Source: Temnothorax longispinosus
Taxonomy: Eukaryota; Arthropoda; Insecta; Hymenoptera; Formicidae
Assembly: GCF_030848805.1 (NCBI RefSeq)
Contig: NC_092362.1
Span: 7,626,001-7,690,000 of the forward strand
Reading direction: 5' to 3'
DNA length: 64,000 nucleotides
Part shown: positions 50,100 to 63,639 of the stretch, piece after piece
Position numbering within the stretch: the stretch's first letter is position 1
How the letters are laid out: each line of letters begins with the position of its first letter
The notes under the pieces: generated by a model
What the model was told of the DNA's origin: nothing
What the model saw: only the letters and a program-made list of their open reading frames with translations
The model's database searches: none
Made by a program: the position numbers and the translations under genes

Positions 50100-50369
50100 A
50101 AAATTCCATCAGTCCCGATAACTGGACAGGTGGTGGTGGCTGCCGTATGGGGGCAAGTCGAGCTACCATCTGCCTTCGTACCGCTGGTCAAAGTGTTGGT
50201 CTTCATTTTGCCGGTTCGATCAACCACAATTCCAGCTACCGTAATAGGGTTGATCCTCACGAACGGAAGTTCTGGCTTGAAAAATCCTTGTTCCAAATTC
50301 TGCCAACGGTTTGAAAAATTTTGGCCGATAAATAAGACGGGCTTACTCGACTGAAATGGCACAAAGACG
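50093..50369 (-). other. possible exon, minus strand, unknown gene
   Basis: An acceptor-like GTGCCATTTCAG is followed by SSKPVLFIGQNFSNRWQNLE and VRINPITVAGIVVDRTGKMK to a stop at 50093. It is GC-richer than its surroundings. The plus strand of the same segment is also open for 74 codons, so the coding strand is unsure. No family recognised. Confidence 0.3.
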
Positions 50370-51386
50370 GTCGAATACTACGACAAAACTTTCGCCGCAC
50401 TGCGAATTATTGATTTTCCGGAGCGCGCTGGGAAACGGGCTCAGTATTCCCGCCAGGCGTGATGTAAATAAACAAGGAAACTTGCTGCTAGCTACTAGGT
50501 CTCTTTTACACTTTTCTTTACTTTTAGACTGATTTTGAATCGTGCATTTCTTTAGGAACGTCGCTTGACGATCGTACGTTTTACACGGCTATGAGTTTTT
50601 TTGATTGCTTCTTATACTGTAAACCTAAAAAAGCGTTGATCGATAATTGTTACACGAATGTACAAATTATTTGGAAATAGAAGAAACACAATTTGGAATT
50701 TAAAATATTTCTAAAAACGAGAGGACTGAGAGGAGTTACAGTAAAGTGTCAACAAAATTAGGTACAATAATAAAGTAGTTTACAATTAGTAAGCAATTTT
50801 ACATGGAAAGTTTGTCAGTTTTCATCATTTGTTTTTGTATATTTAGAAAGACAAAACATATCTAGCAATATAGTGAAATATAGTAATATTTTTACGCAAA
50901 AAAGTTAAGATGTCAAAATGTGATGAAACAGCTAGCTGCTAGACGATGAGACAAACGGAAAGAGATGAAGCGTATGTGTCTTGTAGGATATCAAAATGGA
51001 ATCATCGTGGCCTAAATGTGATGATTCTATTGTAGTAGAGAGGATTATCCAGGCTTTATTGTCTAGTTTGAATCAAAGCGATAATTGACTTTCTCGTGCG
51101 CTTTGTACAATGGCCAAGTTTGTCGGTAATAATCTGCTACGTCTATCTGATTCGTTAGTCAAGTGTGCGCGATATACGACGAATCTTCCAATCGTCCGCG
51201 TTATAGATAACAGACAGATAATAGAGAGCTCTCACCCTTGACAAGAACCATGTTGACAAGAATTACTATATCACAACAAACACAGGGCGTTACTGGCGGG
51301 GAGGAAACGGTGGAATCATCACATCGATCAGTTTGGTACGTAACGAACGCCCTATTCCTAGATATGAGAGCGTGGCTCCAATAACC

Positions 51387-51424
51387 GACCATGGTGGATT
51401 CGATCAATTGAATCCACCGTGGTC
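51387..51424. repeat. 15-bp inverted repeat, 8-bp spacer
   Basis: GACCATGGTGGATTC and GAATCCACCGTGGTC pair with one mismatch around GATCAATT. It could form a cruciform or bind a dimeric factor; no function is known. Confidence 0.7.
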
Positions 51425-53493
51425 AATGCGGCGATAAAAGAGGAGGAATGGGAGAAAATCTCTGAGGCTCTCTAGCTATTTCCTGCACGTACCTTCGTTC
51501 GTCGGATGAGACGTCTCGTCGAAAACCTCCCTGCACACGATCGTAGCAGCGCTGTCTTGAGAAATGCTCATGCTAACGCTGCACCCCAACACCCCGTAAA
51601 CGTAATGTTCGCATTACGCGGCTACGTTTTCCATATCCGTGCGATGAGCGAGATAATTATGGTACATAGGGCCTGACTCATTTTTCCATATTAGTGCGCG
51701 ATACGTACGCGCGCCTTTTGCACTGCGCGAAGAAGCTCGTTCGTCGACGGTCAATGTTGAATTCAGCTATTCTGCTTGAACGTAGGCGGTGGGCGGTGGT
51801 AGCAAAGTAAGAGAAGGGAGGATCCGGAGGATAGTGTGTGTGTGTGTGTGTGTGAGCCGCTGGTTGCGCCCCCCCGTTTGCCAGCTGCGGAATCAGCTGT
51901 CTGGTAAGAAGTACTGTCAATGATAGTAACTTTTTTCTTATCATCGAGAAGCTCGTCAATAAAAGGCATCGTATGATAAAACGCACGAAAACACCTTTTA
52001 TGGAACTCTCGACTGTTCAAGATCGATTAGAGTATAGAATGGCTTTGAAACGTATCCTTACAAAGATAACCAATCATTAAACTGATAAGAAAATATTTAT
52101 CAGGTCTTTTAATCATTGGTCATTTTTATTAATAAGTTAATAATACAGTTTATACAATAGATTAAAAATAAGTATAAATTAATGCAAGTAAATATAAAAA
52201 TAAAACCGAATAGTTTAAATTGTTAAGTTTATTATGTAAGTACAATTTATGGTATCATTTAATATTATATAACAGCAATACTTATAAGAAGAGAATAACT
52301 TAATTGAATTGTGCACGTGATTAAACTTTTGGCAAATAAAAAATCATATTTTAATAGAATATATTTTTGCCATGATAGTATTATAATTAATATTAAATAT
52401 AATATTTAGCTTGTAATATTTCAAATAATAATTCTCTTTACTGTAATATTAATAAAGAGAAATATTTTCGTGTTATATTTTTATTTAAAACTTTTGAAAC
52501 ATCTACATCTTTATCGACTATAGATAATAAAGTTATACATATAGATATATAATTTGCAGATTTTTATTTATAATTTTTTAAAAATTAATTTAGATTTAAA
52601 ATACTGACAAAATATTAAAAGCGCAATAAATGGAAAAGGACTTTACTGCCCTGTGTTTGGAGGGTTGCATTAATTTTTTTTAAAATGTAAGATATTTTAG
52701 GATTCTTATTGCTCTAAAGGTATATTCAAATAGATACAAACGAACAAATATATATTTAATAAAATGTATAATAAAATGTGTATCATCATATTAGTAATAT
52801 TAGTATAATAATGTAATAACTTTACTGTATAATATTTCTAATGTAATATTTTTCTAATGTATATTTAATGCGATATGCGCAATTTTATTCTTTAAATCTT
52901 TATTATACTTTATAGCATAGATTACATTAAAAATAGTATCTTTTATCTTTTTATCATAAGTTTCGTTGTAGTGTAAATACTGTTTAAATTAATAAAATTA
53001 TAAAATTTACAATTATCTTTTGCAAGAACAAAGTTTGTTATAATTTAAAAGTAATTTTAAAAGTAATTAAACATGCAAAAAAACTCTAGTTAGTTAATAT
53101 TATATTTATATCTACTTTACTCTCAGCTGGTTAAAATAAAATGGATCACGGTTCTTAGTCCTAACGCATAGAGGAAGCAACTATACGGTTTTTTAACACT
53201 CGATAAAATATCTTACTTTTATAATTTTAATGCGATGATGTTAATCTTGTAAATTTCTGTAAATATTGTACGAAAAAGAAGAAATAAGATTAAATCTGAT
53301 ATTATGTTCTTAATAGGACAAAGATCTATATTCTTACAAAAGAAAAAGGAGAAATATTATCATATTAAATTGTTATTAATCTTTATAAATAACAATTCAA
53401 TTTTGCAAATTATTAATATTAATTTATTCCATTAATTTGAAAACATGAATTATATTTAATTAAGATGTTAAAATTATAATTATAATTGTACTG

Positions 53494-53500
<7 letters not shown>

Positions 53501-53551
<51 letters not shown>
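53501..53551. repeat. (TA)n microsatellite
   Basis: TA run in intergenic DNA. Confidence 0.95.
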
Positions 53552-53556
<5 letters not shown>

Positions 53557-54403
53557 ATTTATATATTAATATCTCACTATTTTTTATTCCAATTATTATC
53601 TTTGCAGTATTATGCACAATATTATTTTCTTATTTTACTTAAATAAATTGTATTTCAAGAAAAATTTATCTCCTTATTGCATCAAAATATCACGTATTCT
53701 CTACAACTAACTTCATGATATCCGACTATTTTAAGATCAAACTTTTCTTAATGAAGAACGGCCTTTTTACGGTTCTCAAACGATTGCAATAAGAATAATC
53801 AGGTAAAGATCATTCTTGGGGAACCCACGCGCCTCTGTAGCGTAACCGACACGCACTCATAGAAATGTTCATTAAAATAATAAAAACCTGACTTCTTTCC
53901 AGAGCAAACGTGGTACCAATCTCGCAACGCCCGCATCTCGGTAAAAATAATGATCAGATATCGGGCGACTATTGATCAGAGGGACATTTAAATTTCACGC
54001 CACAGCAAACAATGAGAAGCCACCGATCTGCGATGTTAACGACTACGACAAATGTTTTGTCGAAAGCAAAAATTAAATGATAATGATATCTTGTGCCGAC
54101 GCGACGTGTATTACTTGCGGCCTATAGATACAAGATATTTCTTGTCTCGGTTTGCTCTCTATCTTCAATTCATGTTATTAAACTCATCAGTCTTAGATAT
54201 GTGCACGATGTCAAACTTTTTTTTATTTATATATTTTAGCCCTTTCCGATAAATGGATGTAAATTGAATAAATTTTAAGCAATCTCCTACAAGAGCTGTA
54301 ATATCTTGATTAATTAATTAGAAAATTGTTAGGAAATGATCTTACAAACTTGTGAATGTGTGTATGTGTGCACGTGTGTGTACGTGTGGATTAATGTGAT
54401 ATT

Positions 54404-54610
54404 TTATTTGTTGATTTCTGTGGAAGATATACGGACGTTACAATTGTCAAATTCTGTGATGATGTAATAAAATCCGTTAGTAGCCATCATGAGAAATCGT
54501 TGCAGCTGAGAATCAGGCACATTACCGTAGTAATAATAAATCCTATTGATTGTTAAGTCCTTGAATTCACATCGAGGGGGATCCCTAATTCGACCTAACA
54601 ATCTAACACC
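54404..54610 (-). other. exon-like open frame, minus strand, unknown
   Basis: Open for about 69 codons with a non-repetitive composition: RIRDPPRCEFKDLTINRIYY, then PDSQLQRFLMMATNGFYYII and FDNCNVRISSTEINK before the stop. Possible acceptor at TTAG before GTCGAATTAG. No family recognised, and no partner exons were found. Confidence 0.3.
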
Positions 54611-55936
54611 GTTACCTAGTTAAATAAATGTCACACTGCGAAGGGTGCCAAGGGTTGGATACCGGACTTAGTAGACCAACCCCTCGAAAATGGAACAACG
54701 CCCGCATTGTTCAAAATGGTGGACGTTGAAAATACAAATTACATATGAGAGAAAAACTACAATAAAGAGAGAGTATTAAAAAAAAGTAATATGTATTTAA
54801 AAGCATGAAGATAAAAAGAAAAACGAGAAAAATACAACATTTTAAATATGCCGATCTAAAGCTTCAATTGTGTTGATTATAACTACTTTTTTTAAGTCTA
54901 TTATATTGGACGATTTAAGTTGAAGATAATAAAATTTAAAAAATGTGCATATCTATAATCGTATACCAATATAGACAACTAATTTGAAAAAAATTATTTT
55001 TAATATTTTTAATTTTATACGACTTGCTTTTTAAATAAAAATATATTTTTTTCAAGTTTTCAATTATTATAATTGTCTTTATTGAAAATATCTCTTTAAT
55101 ATTAGCTCTTTTATCGATTATTTAAATTAATATACTCATAAACAAATCTTTCTACAAATTATTTATTAGCTTAGCAGAATAGTGCGTTATTCCCAAAGTA
55201 CATTTCTTTTATTTATTTTTTATCGTATACCCAACGTTTCTTTAGGATCTAGAAAAAATTCAAACTTTTGCATGAGATTTTCGACCGGAAGAGGCATAGA
55301 AATAATTGTAGTTTTATCGTTGCATCGCTTCACACCTTTAATATCTATCGAGTATAATCTAAAAGCCGCTGACAGCATTCTTCGTGGCTCGAAATAATGA
55401 TGCAATGTTTTGTTAGTCACTGAAGATGTTTATCTGAAAAGATCACGCATGGCAGCCGCTGTCAGCAGATGTTCGTTTCTCACGCAACAGCAATCAAAAC
55501 TCGAACTCGCAGCGCGCTTTTTGAGGATTTGTTAGCAGAATATATGTGTATATAATAAACGTGAATATAATAATATAGTAAACGTGCTTTACATATTTAA
55601 CTAATTATTATGTCGTATAGTTCTGTCTACTCAAAACTTTAAAAGATCAAATTAGTCATTACACATAATTGCAATAAATTCTTGATGTAAACAAGATACA
55701 GTAAAACTGATTTTTATTTTCTTGACTTTCGAAATTTTGTTTTAATGTTATCTAATAAATATTCCAATAGATTTAAGTCCAGACACAATAATTTCCTGTG
55801 CAGACTGAAAACTACTGAAATATTACAATAAATGTAAATAAAAGATGTACAATCTGACATATGAGGACAAATGTTAGGAATTCATATTGAACAATAAAAT
55901 TAGTAATATTATTAGTCTTTTTCTTTTTATTCTATA

Positions 55937-55970
<34 letters not shown>

Positions 55971-56800
55971 TATTATTATATTAAAAAGCCTTTGTAGGAA
56001 CTAGGACACAACTATTTTTAAAAAATATAATAATAATTATACACTTAAAATTAGCTGTCGTGCAAATGTCAGTATCAAAAACACATTATATTTCTTCAAG
56101 TTTCAAAAAGTAACTTAATAGTTAATCATAGTATTCTGCCGTTATAACAATCAGAAATTAAAAAATTGAAAGACAGTTAAAAATATCGAGCGTAACGTTG
56201 AACGTCAATCGAAGTTAATGTGCAGGTGTGATGCAATTATCTTTATCCTTAAGAAGATTATTTTAAAGAATGCAGAGTCATGATCTTCTTTGCCCAGTCA
56301 TTAGAAAGTATTATATTATTACAGGGACATAAATTATCCAGACTAGTAGTATATATACAATTATTAGAGTAATAACTCGCACATATTAGTATTTTTAATG
56401 TATATTGTTTTATTTTTTAATAATAATAGCATTTAATAATTATATGTAGCAAAACGTTGCTTTATTAGCAGTTTTATAATTTTACGAATTGCATTTAAAA
56501 TGTTTTAATTTTTTATGGTTAATATTAACGTTATCACATACATTTTTATACATTTTTATACATTACAAAGTATTAAAAAATATACAGATATACAGATATT
56601 ATGGCAGATAGAGAATCTGATATATTTTTAAGTCATTCATATTTTTAATTTGCATTCAAGTTACATTGACTGTGATCTGTTCCTTAGTTTCTTGTTCTTT
56701 CTCAAATCGCGTTTCACTGATGATTCGCGGTTCATGGATTGTCATTAGTTCTTCAATGTTCTTTTTTCTTAATCCACATCTTTAACGGTAATTCTAATGC
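54611..56800. other. AT-rich intergenic DNA
   Basis: No supported gene. Holds a (CT)n run at 55941-55968. Confidence 0.55.
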
Positions 56801-57045
56801 TACCTGGGAGCTACTCATACGGAAGATTGCGCGTTAAAAGAGAAACGCTGGAAAGAAGCGGCGGCATTCGTCATTGCGAATGGGCGGGGCAGGAATTTTA
56901 CAGTGCAAAAATCCGCGAGAAGCGAGAAAATAATTGCAAGCTCCGTTGGAGCGAGATATGGAGCGAAAAAGTATGATGCTTTGGTAAAGCTTTGAGCATT
57001 TGTCTTCGCTAGTTGCGAGAAGAGCAGGTACATGCGCTGCGATAG

Positions 57046-57046
<1 letters not shown>

Positions 57047-57108
<62 letters not shown>
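57047..57108. repeat. (AG)n microsatellite
   Basis: About 30 AG units in intergenic DNA. Confidence 0.97.
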
Positions 57109-57113
<5 letters not shown>

Positions 57114-57608
57114 TAATTAAAAATATTGCGCATTATACCCGGCGTGCTGCGAAAATGCGGCTATTGTTTAGAAGAGTTGAGAGTTCATTTAGTTGCGATA
57201 TATGTACTTGTATGTATTTATTTTTATAGAAATTTTAGGGCAGAAGAATATATTTTATATATTTTTATATATAACAAGTATGTACACGCGTTTTTAAACG
57301 TAAATCATATACTGGTAAATATTGAAATATTCGCAAGCATGACGGTCTACCAAGCGCTTTTATTGGTTGCGATGCGAATGTGATTGTACATATGTGCATT
57401 TGGAACAGAACGGCGCGGTATGGCGGACCGCAACATAAATATTAATTGATTGCGAAATAATTGATCAACTTCGTAATTAACTAACGGATTTAATACAGAA
57501 TCACGAAATTAAGATGACATTCAAAGAAGCTGATTTTCAACTCTTATAATTTAATAATAACCTCTTATAATCTAATGATTACCCGAAGAAGTAGCGTCGA
57601 CGTATTAC

Positions 57609-57833
57609 CTGCTCCAAGAGCTCAGAACGGAGGTCTCGGAAGTGAAATATCGTCGTGGCCGTACGTTGAGCGTGAATCAGATCGATGGCTAGCGTCGATA
57701 TTGAAGCTGACATGTTTTGAAACATATCCCTTTCATCGGTACCAGTTTCTGAATTTCTATTATGAGCGTATACTTCGGCCGGTTTCTTCCCACGTGCTTG
57801 CGTAGAAGGGATACGTGTCATGTTACACGGCAT
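57609..57833 (-). other. possible first coding exon of an unknown gene
   Basis: Begins ATG at 57833 (MPCNMTRIPSTQARGKKPAE) and stays open through IFHFRDLRSELLEQ to a good donor (GCAG followed by GTAATACG). It is GC-richer than its surroundings. No downstream exon could be matched, and the opposite strand is also open, so support is weak. Confidence 0.28.
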
Positions 57834-59127
57834 TTTGTGTGCGACTCGCGAACACCGGAAGAAATTTTGACCGCGAGAAATCTGAGATACACCAAAGGAT
57901 ATCTACTCCAGATTCATGATCCGTATCGAGATCACGTCAATCGACGATCAATGCAGAAGGATTATATACGAATAAAGCTTCAATAAAAGTACCGGTCGAA
58001 GATTTTATTTTGAATTAAAAGAATCGCGTGTTTTTCAAATAAAATCATGCAATGAAATAAGAGCAAAAGCTATTAATATAATGGCTAAATTATTGGAATG
58101 TCAGCAAACAACTTGATTGTTTGCAACATATTACTCAAAATAACAATTTGTCAATTTCTAGAGTTAGAGATATGTATATATCTAATGTATAGAAAATATT
58201 ATAATTAATTTTAATTAATAAATTAGTTTAAGAGTTACAATTACGGATACCATGTTCTAATAGCAAACGTAGGTAAAAATACGTATATCAACTGTAAAAT
58301 ATATAAATTTAATATTTATTCTTCTAGTATTAGCTTTACACGGTCAAGAATTTCGAGCCACGCGGAGTAATCCAAAGAGAATTTTATCTTCATAAAGTAA
58401 ATCTTGATAAATCTGCGCAGTGTGTGTGTGTGTGTGTTTGTGGATAGTAGATACGCCACAGATATCATTCAATAAAACAACCAACGACGTGTTGAATGTT
58501 CTAATATAATACTGGATCGTTGTGTGACCTGCCATGTATCTCAAGACGCCCATTTACATGTCTACAACGCTGACATTACATATCCGGCTCCGGGTATCCT
58601 TTGAATAAGTTAATTAGAACAGGTACAGCTTTCAGTTCGGTCCAAAACAAAAGCGTCCTCTACCAAACTTAATCAAAATAAGAACCATTCAAGTGACACC
58701 CATACTTTGCTCGCGACGAGTCTCTCATTGTTAAAAAAAACCTGGCATTTGTCATCAAGTATTGACAAGAAAGTACATCTACTATGATTAAATCTGATTA
58801 TTTAGCACGTTACTTAATGTATAATGTATAAGCTATGTATATACTCAATACTAGTCAATACTATTTTCTTACATTATTGTATTTGTTGAAGAACTAATTT
58901 GATATAGAAACACTTTAATAAAATTTTTTTAAAGAAAACATTTATTCTGTTAAAATGAAAAAACTTTTCTTGTTTCTTTGTACTATTTTATCTTGGCACT
59001 TATGTTTAAGCTTGTTAGTGTTTTAATCGCGTTTTGTTTCATAGTAAAATAATATTGATAAGAATTTTAAGTATCGTGATGATCGTGCTCAGAAATATAA
59101 ATGGGTAATTGGTATTTATACAATGCT

Positions 59128-59168
59128 ATCTCTCTAAATCTGAATCAGTGATTCAGATTTAGAGAGAT
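59128..59168. repeat. perfect 20-bp palindrome with 1-bp centre
   Basis: ATCTCTCTAAATCTGAATCA, then G, then the exact inverse complement of the first 20 bases. Perfect dyads of this length are unlikely by chance. Confidence 0.9.
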
Positions 59169-59272
59169 CGGAAATAGGATTTAGCAATTCTTGAAACATC
59201 TTAGATAAATTACGCGATTGAGAAAAATATTGTACATTAGTGCGACGATAAAATATAATATAAGTACATAAT

Positions 59273-59306
59273 TTTTCTAATCCAGCGATCTATCTGGATT
59301 AGAAAA
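59273..59306. repeat. perfect 13-bp hairpin
   Basis: TTTTCTAATCCAG pairs with CTGGATTAGAAAA around CGATCTAT. It lies about 105 bp from the palindrome at 59128-59168. Confidence 0.75.
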
Positions 59307-62300
59307 TATTAATTAAAATAAAATATTAATTAATATAAACAATTAGTTAATTATTATTATTATTAAGTTGCATGTAAATTTTTGTTGAGATTCAGATAGT
59401 ACCTCAACGTGTTATCTCTTGCAAAGTGTTTGCATGCGTGCACATTCCGTTTTTGAAAGCGAAAAATAGTATGGACCGTCTAAGACATTCCCTTTCGCAT
59501 CAAATGAAAAAGCTGATATTACGAGTGAAAGCGGTACATCAAAGCGGACTTTCTAACGTGCAATGTCATCCTGCAAACAAAATAATAACCGGCATCTCGA
59601 TTCTAATGAAATGGCTGCTGCCTCTCGACAGTGCATTACAATGATTTTGTTAATTCCTTTTGCAAGCGAATGCAATGCAGACAAGTAGCATGACATACAA
59701 ACGCATTCATTTTTATATGGCAAGAACTATTTTATTAATAAAAATACATTTAATAATTTACTTTATGCACGTCCATCGTTTGATAAATAATTTATTATTT
59801 GTGTTTTTCAATTACTTAATGACAAACAATTCTTTAACACTTTTTAAAATGTACCATAAGTTAAATGATTAATTGATTTATAATTTTGTGTATAATATAT
59901 ACATACGAGTGCCATGTATAGGTATACAGTTATACCATGCTCAAGACAATTGAGCATGATAAAAGTGGAATTTAAATAGCTAATACAAAAAGATATCGAT
60001 AGATAATGATAATAGATATATTCTTATTAGGTTAACAACTTTATTTGTAATAATCGTACGTATTTATGTCTATAATGATATAGAAGAAGCAAAACTAAAT
60101 CGTCTGATCCAATTTAATTGACATCCAATTAATTTTCATAAATCCTTATAAATTATTTGTTGTCATTCAATTTCTTATCATCTAAGACACAAAATTATTA
60201 CTATCGAGACTTGTTCGTAAAAATTTCGCTTTTGTCACCTGCATGATTGCATCGCCATCGACAAATCGCGAAGACGAACGTATGTAGGATATAACGTGCA
60301 ATCGAGATGCCTCGGTATTCCATGATGTAACTTAGTGTCTGTATATCTGTGTATTTCGCCCGTGTCGCTGCATACATTATCTCCACCTCCGCCCATCATT
60401 TCGCTATCCAGCTTCCTCCTTGCTCTCATTGCCATAGTCGTACCCGTCGCTTTCGTCGTTGTCGGTCCCCGTACCAACCCGCGCGAACGCCGTCGTGAAC
60501 CCCGCGCGTTTCTGCTGGGCGCCCATGCGAAGACGAGCACAGAAAAATGCGCGTTATAAAGGGAAAAATTTTTCTTTGCCCTGTGATTGGCGGTTGCCGT
60601 GGCAACACCCGGGCCACCTCGGCTTCTAATTATTTCCAGACACTGAGAATCGAACGAGCTCTCCCACGAGCTGCTGGAATAGCCCGACACATACATTTTT
60701 CCGTATCTCCGGCCTCTCCGTCATCACCATCCAGCAACCATCTTCGTTTATCCAGGTCCACCCTTTTACGCCATTCTCATCTTCAGTGTGTTGATCGTTG
60801 ATGATTGGGACACGAAGATAGGGATAGTTTTGCGTAAGGATACACATGTAGGATGTATAAAAAAAGAAGAAAGAAAAAAAAGAAGGAAGAGAGAGAGAGA
60901 AGGGAATAAACACATGAAAGAATCAATATATGATCTAAGGAAATTGTGATCCAGAGCCCATTCAGTATTCAAGACAACGTGATGACTTTAACTAGTTGGC
61001 TACGATTCGAATTGATCTTTAAACGACACTCATAAAATTTGGCTCTTATTAGATGTAATGAATTGTATGTAATGGAATTTAATTGCGAGCGAATAGGTAA
61101 ATTTTGTGTTTGTTTGGTATTGATTAAATAATTCATTAAATTAGCTTTTACATTTTATTAATCAAAATACGCTGTTAAAAATAGCATAATACTTTTAGTT
61201 ATAGTGACGTACATAAATGTCTAAAACTATGTAATTTAAAAAAAGGTCATTTGTAAATCAGATCTATAAATTGTTAAGATCAATTATCCTGCTATCTTTA
61301 TAATTGAGAGCTCAATATAACATCACATTCACTTTCTCTCTGTATTCCCTGTATATTCTCTGTATATAAAATGCAATGTCTATTCTTTATTAAATAATTC
61401 TTTTTTCCTTGTACTGAATTTTAAAAGTAAATATGAAGTGTTTTGGAGAAAGGAGGTACAAGAAAAATAAAATCTTAATAAAATCTTTCGATATCAATTT
61501 TATTATTAATGTAGTAGTAAACGAAACTTACTCTGATAGCACTCTAATATTGTCAATAAAGAAATAAACGCAACAAATAAGTTATTGATCAATATAAACT
61601 CTACAAAAGTAGTCAATCAAGAAATATTAAAATGAATGAAAAATAATATGAATTTTGAAAAACAAAAAACGCCTATAAAATAACCGTTTTAAGAAAGTGC
61701 GAACTTGGAAGTCAACTTTGTGTTACTTGGGTGAGTAAGTTCCTCATCACTTTGTCCAAATATTGAACGCATTGCAATTTGCGACAAGTACATCCGCTGT
61801 TTTAAAATAGTAACATAAATTTTGTTTCCACAAGACAGTAATTACCATCGCCCATGTACCTACGATACGAAATAAGCTCGTAACTCTCAGAGCTCGCAAA
61901 CGACTCTGCGGCACTCCGCCGCTCGGAACTTAGCAGCAAATCCAACGAGCATCCTACGGACGCAAACACACTTTTCGATTCGCGTTCGCAATTTGCTTTG
62001 CACTTCCAATCTGCTCCTCAGGTAGCGACGAGGTAAACACTCCCAGGAAGGAGAGGAACGAGGTGCAACAACGTGTCCGTTGTTTTCCTCGCTTGAAAGT
62101 CCTGATGTGCTCATTCGAAGGAAAGGTGGGTCGAGAATACGAGCGAGCGAGAGAGAAAGAGAGAGAAAGCGACTAAATGCGAAAAAAGCAAGTTACGAGC
62201 AATCACCGAAAAGACGAGAAATATTTTAACATTGATGAGTGGAGAATAGTTGTGATAGCCACTTCTTGAATCTAACAAACGATGAGTTTCATTGTTAGCC

Positions 62301-63639
62301 ACGCGGTATACGCGAGTAACTTACGATGCTCTTACTTTGTAAGCATGAAAAATATGACATCCAGGTAATTTTTCTTCTTTTTGTATCGCGCGAGTAGCGT
62401 GAGCACATTGTTCTTAAAGAATGCGCGTTCGTTCGAGCAACCACACGATCCCCTCAAACATGCGAAAGGGCTTGAAATCTTATCTCGACGAAATGCATTT
62501 CGCAAAACAAATTATTTTAATAAATGAAAACACATGCATGAAATATGGGCATTATGATTTTCTTATTAGTAACTCTGCATTTTTTAAATATTTGTTATTG
62601 TAGCTATAAATAGTCTTTAGTATGATTTTTTCCCTCGTTTCTCTTCATTTTTGATATATGGCGTGACAAATCCGACGGGTATCTTCGTGCAGGATGCAAT
62701 CGAGACAAAACGATACATTCTTACAATGTGTCTTCTAAGGTTCATAAAGTTTACAAATGCTCAGCTATGTCATTATGAAACATCTGATCGATAAAATGTC
62801 ATTGACGACGACAAGCTCATCGATGATGCTCGAGAGATCGCCTGAAGAAACATGTTTCCGTCAATGTCACGTTGAATAGGAGAAGAATTTAAGATTTCTA
62901 AATATTTCACAAATACGATGGATCAAATATCTCGGATGAGAATGAATGGAATGAAAACGCACCGATAGAAAAGAAGCAACATGAAAAGGTGACAATTTTC
63001 CTAGAGACGCTCGGCACTTAAGGCTAGAATGTACCCGGCTACATCTCATGTTTCAAATCTTAATTCTTCTACAAATTAGCTTGTGCATTGGGGAAGCTTT
63101 GGACGAGCTGCGTTTTCATTGGATTATACTTGCTGAACGAGCGCACATCTTTGTATACTGTTGATTTCAATTGATTGACAGAAGAGAGAAGTGCCCGCGA
63201 GTCAGGTATAAGGTACGCTTGTCATGTCAACTAGCGACAATAAAGCAAGATTTTGAATTTCTGTTAGTTTGCGAACATATTTATATATCATGGAATAAAT
63301 TTGTTTTCTTTTCGGAAATTTATCACATAAGCTTTTTTAAATCTGTAGCCTTACAAAGCATTAAACATGTGATAAAATGTAACGTTAAAAGTAGTCATTG
63401 CATGCGATGGATTTGTGTATGAACAAAAAACTTGTACGCGCGTTCTTCTATTGATTACATCTTGAGCCTCTCCATTTTAGTATCTACATACTTAAAAAAC
63501 ATTTTGGTTTATTTTGCTGTTTATAAGTAAAATAAAATTCGAAAATTTAGAAAGAAAGAAAGAAAGAAAACTCATGACGAGTATAGACAATTAAAAGTTT
63601 TAAAGCATTGCATTTCCTGTTGTCCTATGGTACCAATCA

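Larger units (their letters stand above)
50481..54403. other. mostly AT-rich intergenic DNA
   Basis: No supported gene. GC-richer parts at about 51000-52020 include a short (TG)n run near 51835-51854 and a 38-bp inverted repeat; they could be a promoter or CpG-type region. A (TA)n run lies at 53501-53551. Confidence 0.5.
57834..63630. other. AT-rich DNA without a supported gene
   Basis: GC-richer islands at about 60380-60700 and 61860-62330 have open frames on both strands with skewed composition, more like promoter/CpG islands than exons. Small perfect palindromes lie near 59128 and 59273. Confidence 0.45.

Noticed and set aside
60235..60696. 153-codon minus-strand frame
   Set aside because: Arg/Gly/Thr-rich low-complexity sequence in a GC island, with another open frame on the plus strand; more like a promoter island.
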